DNA of 64,000 nt, taken from contig JASKMD010000001.1 of NCBI GenBank assembly GCA_030144725.1, positions 2,090,721 through 2,154,720 of the forward strand, written 5' to 3'. How positions within the stretch are numbered: position 1 is the stretch's first letter; each line of letters begins with the position of its first letter. Position numbers and translations under genes: made by a program. Below are positions 40,832 through 50,700 of this stretch, piece after piece. Origin of the DNA: Haematococcus lacustris. Taxonomy: Eukaryota; Chlorophyta; Chlorophyceae; Chlamydomonadales; Haematococcaceae. Under the pieces are notes generated by a model that worked only from the letters and a program-made list of their open reading frames with translations, was not told where the DNA came from and searched no databases.

Positions 40832-43062
40832 ATGAGCACGAACCGCGATGGTATGCAGTTCCGCCTACCCAGAGCTCGATGCGCTGGGCTGCAGGTGTGA
40901 GTGCTAGCACTAAGCACTAGCTCATCTTTGTGCGTACGCTGCTTGCAGGTGCTGCGGCTGAGGCGGGCATTGTCACCGAGCTGTCCGGGTAATGCTCGCC
41001 GCACGACAGATAGCTCAGCATTGACCAGCGGCCCCACAGCCCGCCCTGTCATGTCCCCGTTCACAGGTCAAACCTCGATGGCACCAAGGCAGCTGCGCCC
41101 AAGCTGCAGCCAGCGGGGGGTCTATTTGGGCTGGCAGCCTTGTCAGCTCTCAGCGCCAAGCCAGCTCGAAAGTTTGCGCCTGCAGCTGCTGCACGGCGCA
41201 AGCCAGGTGCAACAGGGCCAGCGCCAGCCCCTGCACCATCAGCCCCAGCCCCTGGCCCTGCTGCAGGGTCCACTGCCCTGGAAGGAGGCAGCGACGTTTC
41301 TGCCGCTGCAGCTGGCAGTGGGGCAGGCATGGGTGCAGGCGGTGGGGTAGGCAGCGGCGCTGGTAATGAGGCAGGCAGTGCAGGGGCCAGTCAAACCGCT
41401 GCTAGTGCACCTGACGTACTCACACCTGTCAGCCCAAACCAGCCCCTGCTGACCAACGACACCCACAGCCACATCAGCAACACCGCAGCAGCAGCCGAGG
41501 CGGGCACAGCAGCTGGGTCAAGAGCAGCCCCGCTTGCCCCCTTACCGCAGCAAGCCCCTGCCCCTGCAGCTGCCTCAGGAGCCCCACCAGCATCTGGCCC
41601 AGGCCCCCCCACTGGCTCAACCCCGAGCAGCAGCAAGCAGTCAGGTGCAGGCCCTGCCGCCACCACCAGCACAGTCAGCCGAGACCAGCCTAGCTCGTGC
41701 CTCCTGGACCTCACCAGCCTGGGCAACAAGGGCAGGCCGGTCGCTGAGCTGCCCGCTGGTGGCAGCACGCAGGGGAAGACGAGCAGGGAGCTGCCAGCCC
41801 AGCAGGCCTCGGCCCCTGACCACAGTGCAGAAGTCAGCGATGGGGCAGGCCGGGCGCTTGACGCTCCTGCAGAACGCCTGGCAGCAGCTGACGTCCTGGA
41901 GCAGCCTGACCTGACACCGGCTGTGCCTCAGCCTCAGCCTCGGCCTCAGCCTCAGCCTCTGCAGGCAATCCCAACAGCTCCTATGGTTGCATCTGAACCT
42001 CCGCAACAGCATCAGTGGGACCAACAGGATCAGCAGGACCAGCGGGAGCCAGCAGCACTAGACACCCCAGAGCAGCAGCAGCAGCAGCAGCAAGAGCCCC
42101 TGTCGCTGCCCTTGCAACAGGAGCAGAGTCAGCAGGAGGAGCATGAAGCACGACAGCAGCAGCTGCGACAGCAGAGGGCAGCACAGCAGCAGCTGAGCTT
42201 GATGGCCCTTACTGCCAAGACGCAGGTAAGGGGGGGAGGGGAGGGGCCAGCTGCTTGGCATGCCACAGCCCATGCCAACCACAAGTGCATGCAAACCCCT
42301 TGTAGCCCCCATGCAAGGACCTCCATGTGCTGGCCCCATGCGCCGAGCTCATGCCCCCTGCCCCCCGCCTCCCTGATGCCCTGCAGGACCCTTTGTTGCT
42401 GGAGCTGTTACAGGAGCAGCTGCAGCGGCTGTCAGACGCCCCCCCTGCCCCTTCTCCCCCTCCCCACCCTTCCCAGGATCACGCCCCCAGACCAGGCGGC
42501 AGGGCTGAGGCGGCAGTAGATGATGCCCCCAGTCCAGGCGGCAGGGCTGAGGCGGCAGTAGGCCCTGGGGTGGGCTCGACAGCAGGGCCAGGTGAAGTGG
42601 GGGGAGGAGGAGCTGGGTCAGGGGCTGTAGCAGCAGCAGCCGCAGGAGCGGCAGCAGCAGGAGTACCAAGTGGACAAGAAGGAGCAGGAGCAGGAGCAGT
42701 GGGAGAGGGTGGGTCAAGAGGGGTAGCAGGGGCCTGTGGAGGGGGAGGGGCAGGAGAAGGTGAAGGGGCAGGGGCAAGGCCAGGAGAGCGTGAAGGGGCA
42801 GGGGCAGGAGGAGGGGTTATGGCAGGGGCGCAGGCACGCCAGGCAGGTGAGATGCGCTCCCCTACAGAGGAGAAGGTAGCAGTCCAACCAAAGAGAAGGG
42901 GCCGACAGTCCAGGTCATCAGTGGATGTGGCTACAGCAGCAGCAGCAGCAGCAGCAGCAGGTGGTGCCCTGCTTGGTCCCCGGACCCGTACCCGTTCAGG
43001 GGCCCAGGCTGCTGTTGCCGCCCCCCAGGCCGCCCCAACCACTGACCCTGGCCAGGCAGGCT
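40832..43062 (+). CDS. Low-complexity Ala/Gly/Pro/Gln-rich protein, 3' end in gap
   Basis: Exons 40832-40850, 40949-40988, 41067-42225 and 42387 onward close in phase. The N-terminus reads MSTNRDGAAAEAGIVTELSG, then SNLDGTKAAAPKLQPAGGLF. Exon 3 is disordered, with a Gln-rich helix-prone end (QQEEHEARQQQLRQQRAAQQ). Exon 4 starts with an amphipathic helix DPLLLELLQEQLQRLS, then Gly/Ala-rich sequence and a basic motif KRRGRQSRSS resembling an AT-hook or nuclear signal. The frame is still open at the gap at 43063. Like the 17.1 kb gene it has a tiny first exon and long disordered exons, so both may be nuclear regulatory proteins, but I see no diagnostic domain. It converges on the SASA-domain gene. 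Confidence 0.6.
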
Positions 43063-43562
43063 NNNNNNNNNNNNNNNNNNNNNNNNNNNNNNNNNNNNNN
43101 NNNNNNNNNNNNNNNNNNNNNNNNNNNNNNNNNNNNNNNNNNNNNNNNNNNNNNNNNNNNNNNNNNNNNNNNNNNNNNNNNNNNNNNNNNNNNNNNNNNN
43201 NNNNNNNNNNNNNNNNNNNNNNNNNNNNNNNNNNNNNNNNNNNNNNNNNNNNNNNNNNNNNNNNNNNNNNNNNNNNNNNNNNNNNNNNNNNNNNNNNNNN
43301 NNNNNNNNNNNNNNNNNNNNNNNNNNNNNNNNNNNNNNNNNNNNNNNNNNNNNNNNNNNNNNNNNNNNNNNNNNNNNNNNNNNNNNNNNNNNNNNNNNNN
43401 NNNNNNNNNNNNNNNNNNNNNNNNNNNNNNNNNNNNNNNNNNNNNNNNNNNNNNNNNNNNNNNNNNNNNNNNNNNNNNNNNNNNNNNNNNNNNNNNNNNN
43501 NNNNNNNNNNNNNNNNNNNNNNNNNNNNNNNNNNNNNNNNNNNNNNNNNNNNNNNNNNNNNN
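43063..43562. other. Assembly gap (500 N)
   Basis: Exactly 500 N, so length unknown. It hides the 3' end of the plus-strand gene and the rest of the minus-strand esterase gene, and directly borders a 27-bp minisatellite. Confidence 0.99.
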
Positions 43563-44268
43563 CCCTGACCCACAGCCGCCCCCCAGGCCCCCTGACCCAC
43601 AGCCGCCCCCCAGGCCCCCTGACCCACAGCCGCCCCCCAGGCCCCCTGACCCACAGCCGCCCCCCAGGCCCCCTGACCCACAGCCGCCCCCCAGGCTCCC
43701 TGACCCACAGCCGCCCCCCAGGCCCCCTGACCCACAGCCGCCCCCCAGGCTCCCTGACCCACAGCCGCCCCCCAGGCCCCCTGACCCACAGCCGCCCCCC
43801 AGGCCCCCTGACCCACAGCCGCCCCCCAGGCCCCCTGACCCACAGCCGCCCCCCAGGCTCCCTGACCCACAGCCGCCCCCCAGGCCCCCTGACCCACAGC
43901 CGCCCCCCAGGCTCCCTGACCCACAGCCGCCCCCCAGGCCCCCTGACCCACAGCCGCCCCCCAGGCCCCCTGACCCACAGCCGCCCCCCAGGCCCCCTGA
44001 CCCACAGCCGCCCCCCAGGCTCCCTGACCCACAGCCGCCCCCCAGGCCCCCTGACCCACAGCCGCCCCCCAGGCCCCCTGACCCACAGCCGCCCCCCAGG
44101 CTCCCTGACCCACAGCCGCCCCCCAGGCCCCCTGACCCACAGCCGCCCCCCAGGCTCCCTGACCCACAGCCGCCCCCCAGGCCCCCTGACCCACAGCCGC
44201 CCCCCAGGCTCCCTGACCCACAGCCGCCCCCCAGGCTCCCTGACCCACAGCCGCCCCCTGCCTCACAC
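43563..44268. repeat. 27-bp minisatellite (encodes PDPQPPPRP in one frame)
   Basis: About 26 copies of a 27-bp unit whose only common variant is CCC/CTC at one codon. Read forward it would encode PDPQPPPRP/L nonapeptides. For the minus-strand SASA gene it lies just inside the intron that begins at the donor at 44287-44288, so it is probably intronic. Confidence 0.95.
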
Positions 44269-44288
44269 CCGTGTTGCCTGCTGCACAC

Positions 44289-45110
44289 CTGGTTGCGCAC
44301 CGCCCACATGAGAATGCGTTCAGGGTCCTCCAGCACACAGGGCAGGTCACTGCCGCCGCCGTCCCAGGCTCCGTTCTCCCCTACGGCGTTGGAGCCGCCT
44401 GCCACTATCCACACATCCAGCACAGGTGGCGGGGGTGAGGGGGCAGGAGGGGAGGGGGGCGTAGGGGAGGGTGTGGGGGGCAGGGGCGGCGAGGGTGGGG
44501 GTGGCTGGGGTGGAGGGGTGGGCAGGGGCGGGGAGGGAGAAGGTGGTGGAGGCTGAGGAGTTTGAGCTGTGACGACTGCAGGTGAAGAGGGGCCAGGAGG
44601 AGGTTGGGGGGGAGGGGGGGCAAGGCTGGTTAGGGGGAAGGGAGGGGAACCAGGGCGAAGGCTGGGAGGTGGTGGCTTGGGTCGCTTGGGCCGTGGTCTA
44701 GGCATTGGTGACATTTCGGGCGGTGGCAATGAGGGGTCGGGTAGCGGGTCGGCTGGTGGGGGTGGCTGGGGCGAGGGTGGAGATGGTGGTTCCGGAGATG
44801 GCGGGGCAGGGGGTGGGGATAAGGGCGGGGGGTTGGCAGGCGGGTGCATGGGATCTAGGAAGGGTGGTGGTGGAGGAGGAGGGGGCGGCCTGCAGTTGTG
44901 CGAAATGGCGTCAGCTGTTTCTGCGTTGTGGGACTCGCTGGAGCTTATCTGGTTGTACGCTGGTTCCCAGCTCTGAAGCTGCGTACCTGATGCGAGGGCG
45001 ACTGGCTGGGGCTGCGACGCTGACGCTGAGCGGCAGCAATGCCAGAACAACCGACACATGTCGGCCAACCCTCTCGACCGTGACATGCAGGGTTGGATGC
45101 CCCTGCGCAG
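44289..45110 (-). CDS. Pro-rich (HRGP-like) secreted protein with SASA-type esterase domain, partial
   Basis: Exon 44289-44889 encodes about 150 residues of PPSPP/PPPP hydroxyproline-rich-type spacer followed by VLDVWIVAGGSNAVGENG and LEDPERILMWAVRNQ. The G-x-S-N block with its catalytic Ser opens the SASA (sialate O-acetylesterase-like, PF03629) fold, used by carbohydrate deacetylases. The rest of the domain is expected beyond the intron (donor CAG/GTGTGC) in or past the 43063-43562 gap. The upstream exon, ending at the donor CAG/GTACGC near 44986, carries a hydrophobic signal-like stretch (HVSVVLALLPLSVSVAAPAS). Its ATG is not located, so the 5' limit is approximate. Probably an extracellular wall-modifying enzyme tethered by a proline-rich rod. 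Confidence 0.7.
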
Positions 45111-45740
45111 ACAGAGCTTGGGCAATTGGCCAACGCAACGCAGCAGCTGAATGCAGCTAGAATGTTACAATTGTACCTCGCAGCGCAACAAAATACAGCA
45201 GAATGCACAGGCGGATAACAGCGCTTGCGCCGAAGAATGTGACATCGGCGCCATTGATTTCCCGTACGAGGTGCGTGACTTATAAAGAAGTAGTGGTTGG
45301 GAAGTAGGTTGGGAAGACCGGGACATGTCAGCAGCGCTGGACATTCACCGCTGTCTTGTTTAGCCGTACCACTGAGCGTACCGTGAAGTACGACTCAAGC
45401 AAATAAAGCAAACAAAACAGTACAGTGATGAGGTTCTTCATTTTGGTGTAGCATGAGGGCTGTAGGGTTCAGGACAACTTTGCACGAAGCTTGTTGACCG
45501 GGTCATGCCACTAGGACCGGTGCCGTCACCATGCATTTGGATAGTGCTGTTGTATTGGGCTCTTGCGGTAACCTCACATTGCTATCCTAAGTGGTCTTGC
45601 GGTCTGTTGGTGGTCACCTGTTTGTGCTCCTGGCTGGTATACGACAGCCGCTCTCACTCTGGTCACACCATGTGCAAACCCCACAATTAGAAACTGCAGC
45701 ATCAGCATCAGCCGTGATAGCCTTCACCAGCCGTGAAGCA

Positions 45741-48700
45741 ATGATGCACAGAGCCTCTGCACGCACCTCGGCTCTCTGGACCGTGTCCGTGTTGGCCTTG
45801 GCGCTGCTGGCTTCTCCAAGGACAGCGCAGGCCCAGAATGACTGCAGGTGGATGCGGGCAAAGCTGTCACCTATCCCGGTAGTGTGTCTCGCGACACCGC
45901 AGGAGCGATGCCTGTCCTGTCTGCCGTCACGCACACCGCCGCGCACTGCTACCGCACGAAATAGCCACGCCGCCCTGTCACCCGCCCTTTCACCAGTCAA
46001 TGTCATGTGTTGCCTTCACCTTCTCCCTGCCAGCTGGGCAATCGCTTTGAATTGGTCACCCATTACTTCCTACAATTGGCTTCCACCACACTGTCCTTGG
46101 CTGGACCCAACTGCACAGCCGTTGCTGCCCACCACCCTGTTCCTGTCACTCCTCTTTCTCTCACTCTGCTCATGTTCCATAAGTCCGCGTGCCAAGCCAT
46201 CAGCAGGGTATCAGCTGGCTGAACAGCTTGGCCGGTGCCACACACCATGCCTGGCACTGCCACCCCTCCTGCTGCCTGCAGTACTCTCCCCTTCACCTCG
46301 TGCCTCATCAACCTGGGGTAGGTGCTCAGCCAAAGGTTGAGTCAGCAAGCTGCTGCATGCATCAAGCAGAAACCAGGCATGAGACATAGGACCAGGGACA
46401 GGTACAGACGGGGTGTACAAAGGCAGGGGTCAGGCATGGGACGATGACCTGAGACCAGGGACAAGCGGGGTGAGGAGAGGCTGGATCAGGAAAGGCGACC
46501 TGTTGTAAACCAGTGTCTTTGCTTTGCTGAAGTTGGGAGTATTTTGAGGAGGAGGAGGAGGTGATAGGGCCCAACTCAGGACCGCCATCCCTTGTGTCCA
46601 CGCCTTGTCTCAGGAGGAGCTGGGTGACGGCAGCCCGCAGCAGATGGTTGCCTTGTAGTGGTGCAGCAGGTCAACGACCAGCCCCTTCACCACCAGCCTG
46701 CCCACTGCCTGGGTGTGCACCGCACCGCACCGCACCGCACCAACTCCAATGTTGCTCAGCTGCTCGGTCTGTCCTCCTCACTCGGCCCCCGCCACTGCCT
46801 GCCTGGCTTGCGCCTGAGGGAGGTGATGCCCTGCTGCTGCCCTGCTGCTGCCCTGCCGTACTGACCGTATGGGTGAGACGCACTGGCTGTTGCTCTGTTG
46901 CCCTGCTGGTACTGAGCCGCAGGTGCATCTATGATGCCATAGGGGGCCAGTGCAGGACCTTCTCCACCTCAGCGGTGAGTCGGGGTGGAGGGGAGAGAGT
47001 GGGGTTAAGAGTTTACACCTCAGCGGCAAGTACTTTCTCATAATGGAAAGGGATAGAGGTTATATCTCAGTGGCAAGTAAAGCGTTTCAGTAGTAAGTGA
47101 AGAATTTGCATATCTGTAGCAAGTGAAGGGAGTCCATCTCAGAGGTAAGGAGTTTGCACGTCAGCGGTGTGAACTAGAATGAGGAAGGGGATAGAGGGTG
47201 TGAGGGTAGAGGGTTGGGGTTAGCACGGGGGCTAGGTGAAGGGCCAGCTATGGCTGTGCCTATTGGGCTGGCTGGAAGAGTGTGTCGCAAATGCAAGTAA
47301 AGAGTCTTTACCTTCGCGATTAGAGTGTAGAGTAGTGTGGGGATATTAGAGGAGATTAGGGAATAGAATGGGGAGATAGAGTACGGGGTAGAGGGGGGCA
47401 GAGTGGGTAGAGTGGGGTTGAGTACGGGGTAGAGGGGGGTAGAGGGGGTAGAGTGGGGCTGGGGGGCAGAGTGGGAGGTGAGGGGCCAGCTATGGAAGTA
47501 TAGCCGTGCAGAGCAGGTCAAGCCTGTGCCACTGCAACATGCTGCCCTTAGGGTGTGGCTCAGTGCTGAAGTCAGTGAGTGCAGGTGGCCTGGTGCTGGC
47601 CACTTGGTTGCGCCGGGGTCTCTCCTTTCTTTACCGATAGCCCCCGTTCTTGTTTCACTGGTCGTTGCCAGGGTTTTTGTCAGATCACGTCATGTTTGCA
47701 TGCTGTGTGTGGTCAGTTGTTTTTGCATAAGAGTGGTTGGAGTCAAGCAGCTTACTGTGCAGGGTTCAGTGCTAATGGCTGAGCTGTCTCAATGTGGGCC
47801 TGTAGGGCAGGTGCCAGAGCTGAACCCTGCACCCCTCCCTAACGCTAGCATCCCTCACCTTCCCCCTACTTCTCTAAGTTCTCTTTCTTCTAGGTTTTTC
47901 CCCTTCTCTTACCTCTCACCTCTGTTCCTGCTGGCATCCTGAGCCCTTACCCTGACCCTGACCCTGACCCTGACCCCTGCACCCCTCCCTGATTATACCT
48001 CCATCCTGAGCGCCCCCACAAACACCGCCTGGACCCTGCACCCCCCTCCCCCCCCACCTCCCCCTCTCCCCCCAGTCCCGCTGCGCCCCCCCACCCCCCA
48101 TGCCCCACCTGCCATGTGCCAAGCGCAGCCAGTGGGAACCCGCCCACCCACCTTCGTCCTGCCCCCCGGCTTCTTCCTCCCCCCAACTCAAGAGCCTGCC
48201 ACCCCAGTGCCCGGCCCAGCCCCTGCCCCAGGGCCCGGAGGTCCCTACGCCACCATCCAGATTTCTGGTGTGTGTGCTGGCAGTGCGTGAGCAGGCGGTA
48301 GTCACACATATGACCACCCAACGTCACACAGCAGGCTGAGCATGCAAGCCTTGGCCCATGGGGCTCCATGTGGAGCTAGATTCGGGTGTTAGGCTATCAT
48401 GGTGTGCATGGCCAGTTCTGGTTCAAACTCTCCTCTCCCATCTATTCCTTTCCCTCTCCCTTCCCTCCCATAATCTCTCCCTTACGCCTCGTTACAGCTA
48501 CCCAGTATTTGCTTGGCTGCTCTGACTCAGCTTTGCTGCTCCATGCTGGCTCAGTTCTAGTGCTCTTCATAGCTGCCTAGCTGGTAGTCAGGCTTAGGGG
48601 GCAAGGCTCCAGCTCCTCCAGCCAGTAGCTGTGATGGAAGGAGGGCAAGGTGTGGGTTGTGTGTGGAGGAACTGGAGCCCCTGGCCTCCGTGCCCTCCTC

Positions 48701-49185
48701 CCTGGCCTTTCCCTCTGGCCACCCCACCCGCCCCCTCCCCACACACCTCACCCTCCTCTCCTCTCCCTCACCCTCCCGTACTCCCTCCCATACACTACGT
48801 ACACTACATGCTCTGTGCGGCTGTCATGTTGGTGTATGGTTGCAGAGGTGCCGGTCATTCTAGCTCGCGGCTCACCACCACCACGCGGCTGACACCTCCC
48901 CTACCCTCCCCCTCACACCCCCTCCCCTGACTCTGCCAGCCCCTTCCCTGCCTCCTGCCAGCCCCCTTCCCTGCCTCCTACCCCCCTCCCTTGTGCCGCA
49001 ACGGCAATGCCAGCTTTGGTGCAGGCATGGGCAGGGGGTGCCCCACCGCGAGCTCTCGCCCTCCTGCTTTCTGGGTTGTCGCTGACCAAGCAGTGGCAGT
49101 CTTAGTCGGCCCGATGCTGCCAGCGTTCACCCCTGGGCCTGACCGGCTGCCTCGACAACACACCCTGGGCTGTGGAACTTTATGA
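45741..49185 (+). CDS. Secreted protein, multi-exon, unknown family
   Basis: ATG at 45741; the first exon (to 45847) encodes a signal peptide (TSALWTVSVLALALLASPRT, then AQAQNDC). Internal exons with good splice sites: 46923-46974 (CIYDAIGGQCRTFSTSA), 47512-47574 (SRSSLCHCNMLPLGCGSVLK), and a piece ending near 48273 that is Pro-rich (TRPPTFVLPPGFFLPPTQEP...YATIQIS). The last exon ends with the stop at 49185 and contains LCRNGNASFGAGMGRGCP and FWVVADQAVAVLVGPMLP. A piece between 46030 and 46160 is probable but its frame is undecided. Cys-rich segments and a Pro-rich spacer fit a cell-wall or matrix protein. TGTAA follows 63 bp after the stop. It is head-to-head with the SASA-domain gene. Confidence 0.6.
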
Positions 49186-49247
49186 CACGCCTCACGCTTC
49201 CTACCTTTGGAGGTTGGCTTGTATCCATCCAAGCCCTGCCTCCTCGG

Positions 49248-49252
49248 TGTAA
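49248..49252 (+). terminator. TGTAA poly(A) signal of the 45.7-49.2 kb gene
   Basis: TGTAA 63 bp downstream of the TGA at 49183-49185, the distance usual for chlorophycean 3' UTR ends. Confidence 0.6.
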
Positions 49253-49959
49253 CAACTACTACCCCTGATCACCTCTCACCCTTGCGGTGCTCCCTGATAC
49301 CACCCATGTCACCAGGCCCTGCAGCCCGGCACCAGCGGCAGCACCAGCGGCAGTGGCAACAGCAGCAGCAGCCAGCAAACAGCAGCAGCCAGCTCACAGC
49401 AGCAGCCGGCCAACAGCAGCAGCATCCCTTAGCAGGCTGGGACAGGGTTTGCTGCCAGGCAGGGTGGCAATGAGCCAAGAGGGGCCCCGGCAGGCAGGTC
49501 AGCAGCTGGGAGGCAGCTAGTAGGTAGGCGGCATGTAGCTGGTAGGTAGCTGGCCGGCAGGCAGGTAGTGGGCCGGCGGCAGGCAGGCAGCTAGGCTGGT
49601 GACAACTGTGTGGCTAGATGGCTATTGCAAACCTGTCCATGCTGAACCACTCCTAGGCATGCACTGCCGGCATGCACTGCACCATGCTGTACTCTGCTTC
49701 CCATGCGCTGCGCGGTTAACTGAGACAAATGCTTATGCAAGGTGCCCCAAAGTGCAGTTGATACAATGCAGTATGTTGAATGTTGAGGATGTAAAATGAT
49801 GGAGTGTGTGCCAGTTGCAGCCCAAGCCAGTTGCAGCACCTTGGCCCTCAACCTTGAGCCTTCATTGCAGTCGAACACACTAGTTGTGGACCACTACAAA
49901 ACAGTGTTTTTTCTGTGTGGAGTTCCCATCGCATGGCATGCTCATGTCCTATACATTGC

Positions 49960-50330
49960 ATACACATGGTCATGGTCGCCTACCACCTACAGCATTGCCT
50001 GACCACGAGGGCTATGACGTAGAGTTGGCATGACAAAACATGCACTAATTGTAAGCTGATAACAGCTCAAAGGGGGGGCTTGCTCAAAGGGGGGGCTGCT
50101 TCTGCTGGGCTGTGGGTGGCTTGTCTCGTAGCCGCTTGTACCCAAGACCATGGTACTCCTTGCCCTTGGCTGGCAGCTTCCCCTGCTCTGGCCACCAGCA
50201 CAGCTCCAGTGGGCGCCACTTGCTCTCCCCAATGCGCTGCATGTTCAGCGCTGCATTGCGACCAAAGGGCAAAGGGCCAAAGGGCAAAGCCAGTTGCAGC
50301 AGCACCCTCGGCCACTTGATTCAGTCCTTA
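49960..50330 (-). pseudogene. Truncated copy of the Fanzor-like C-terminal module
   Basis: On the minus strand 50084-50305 encodes NAALNMQRIGESKWRPLELC, then WWPEQGKLPAKGKEYHGLGY and KRLRDKPP, ending in a stop. The sequence before NAALNM is replaced by a GGCCAAAGG repeat, so the catalytic-Asp part of the R-D-x-N-A-A signature is lost. Similarity to 23600-24000 continues past the stop into 3' flanking DNA (AGCTGATAACAGCTCAA at both loci), so it is a copy of a whole element 3' end. The remaining 49253-49960 holds a CAG/CAGCC-rich tract (49330-49430) and no supported gene. Confidence 0.7.
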
Positions 50331-50700
50331 CACACGCTGCCATGCAGTTGTGTGCCGGTATGGAGGTGTGCACCACTGCTCAGATTGTAATCTGCCGGTA
50401 GTTCAGTCCCACTCCTGCCAACTGCCGGTCACACTCCTTGCAGCTTCCGTTCTGGCTCACTGTTGCCGGCCCCAGCCCTAGCTCGTGCCACGGGGCTAGC
50501 TGACAATGCCCCGACGCGACATACTTCTATAACCGGGGATGTGCGATGCGGCGGCGTTTTGATTACCAGGGAAAGGTTTTCGGTCAGTTGTGACCGGCTG
50601 ACTTCCACACCGGTGGCACCAGGCTCTCACGCGCAGTCGATCATTTCAAACCCATAGCCTGCAACAAAGCTCCCAAACAATAATTGAATGCTGCCTGGCC

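Noticed and set aside
42996..44289. Gly-Cys-Ser repeat extension of the SASA-domain gene through the 27-bp minisatellite
   Set aside because: A strong donor (CAG/GTGTGC) ends the exon at 44289, and the SASA domain should continue with non-repetitive sequence.
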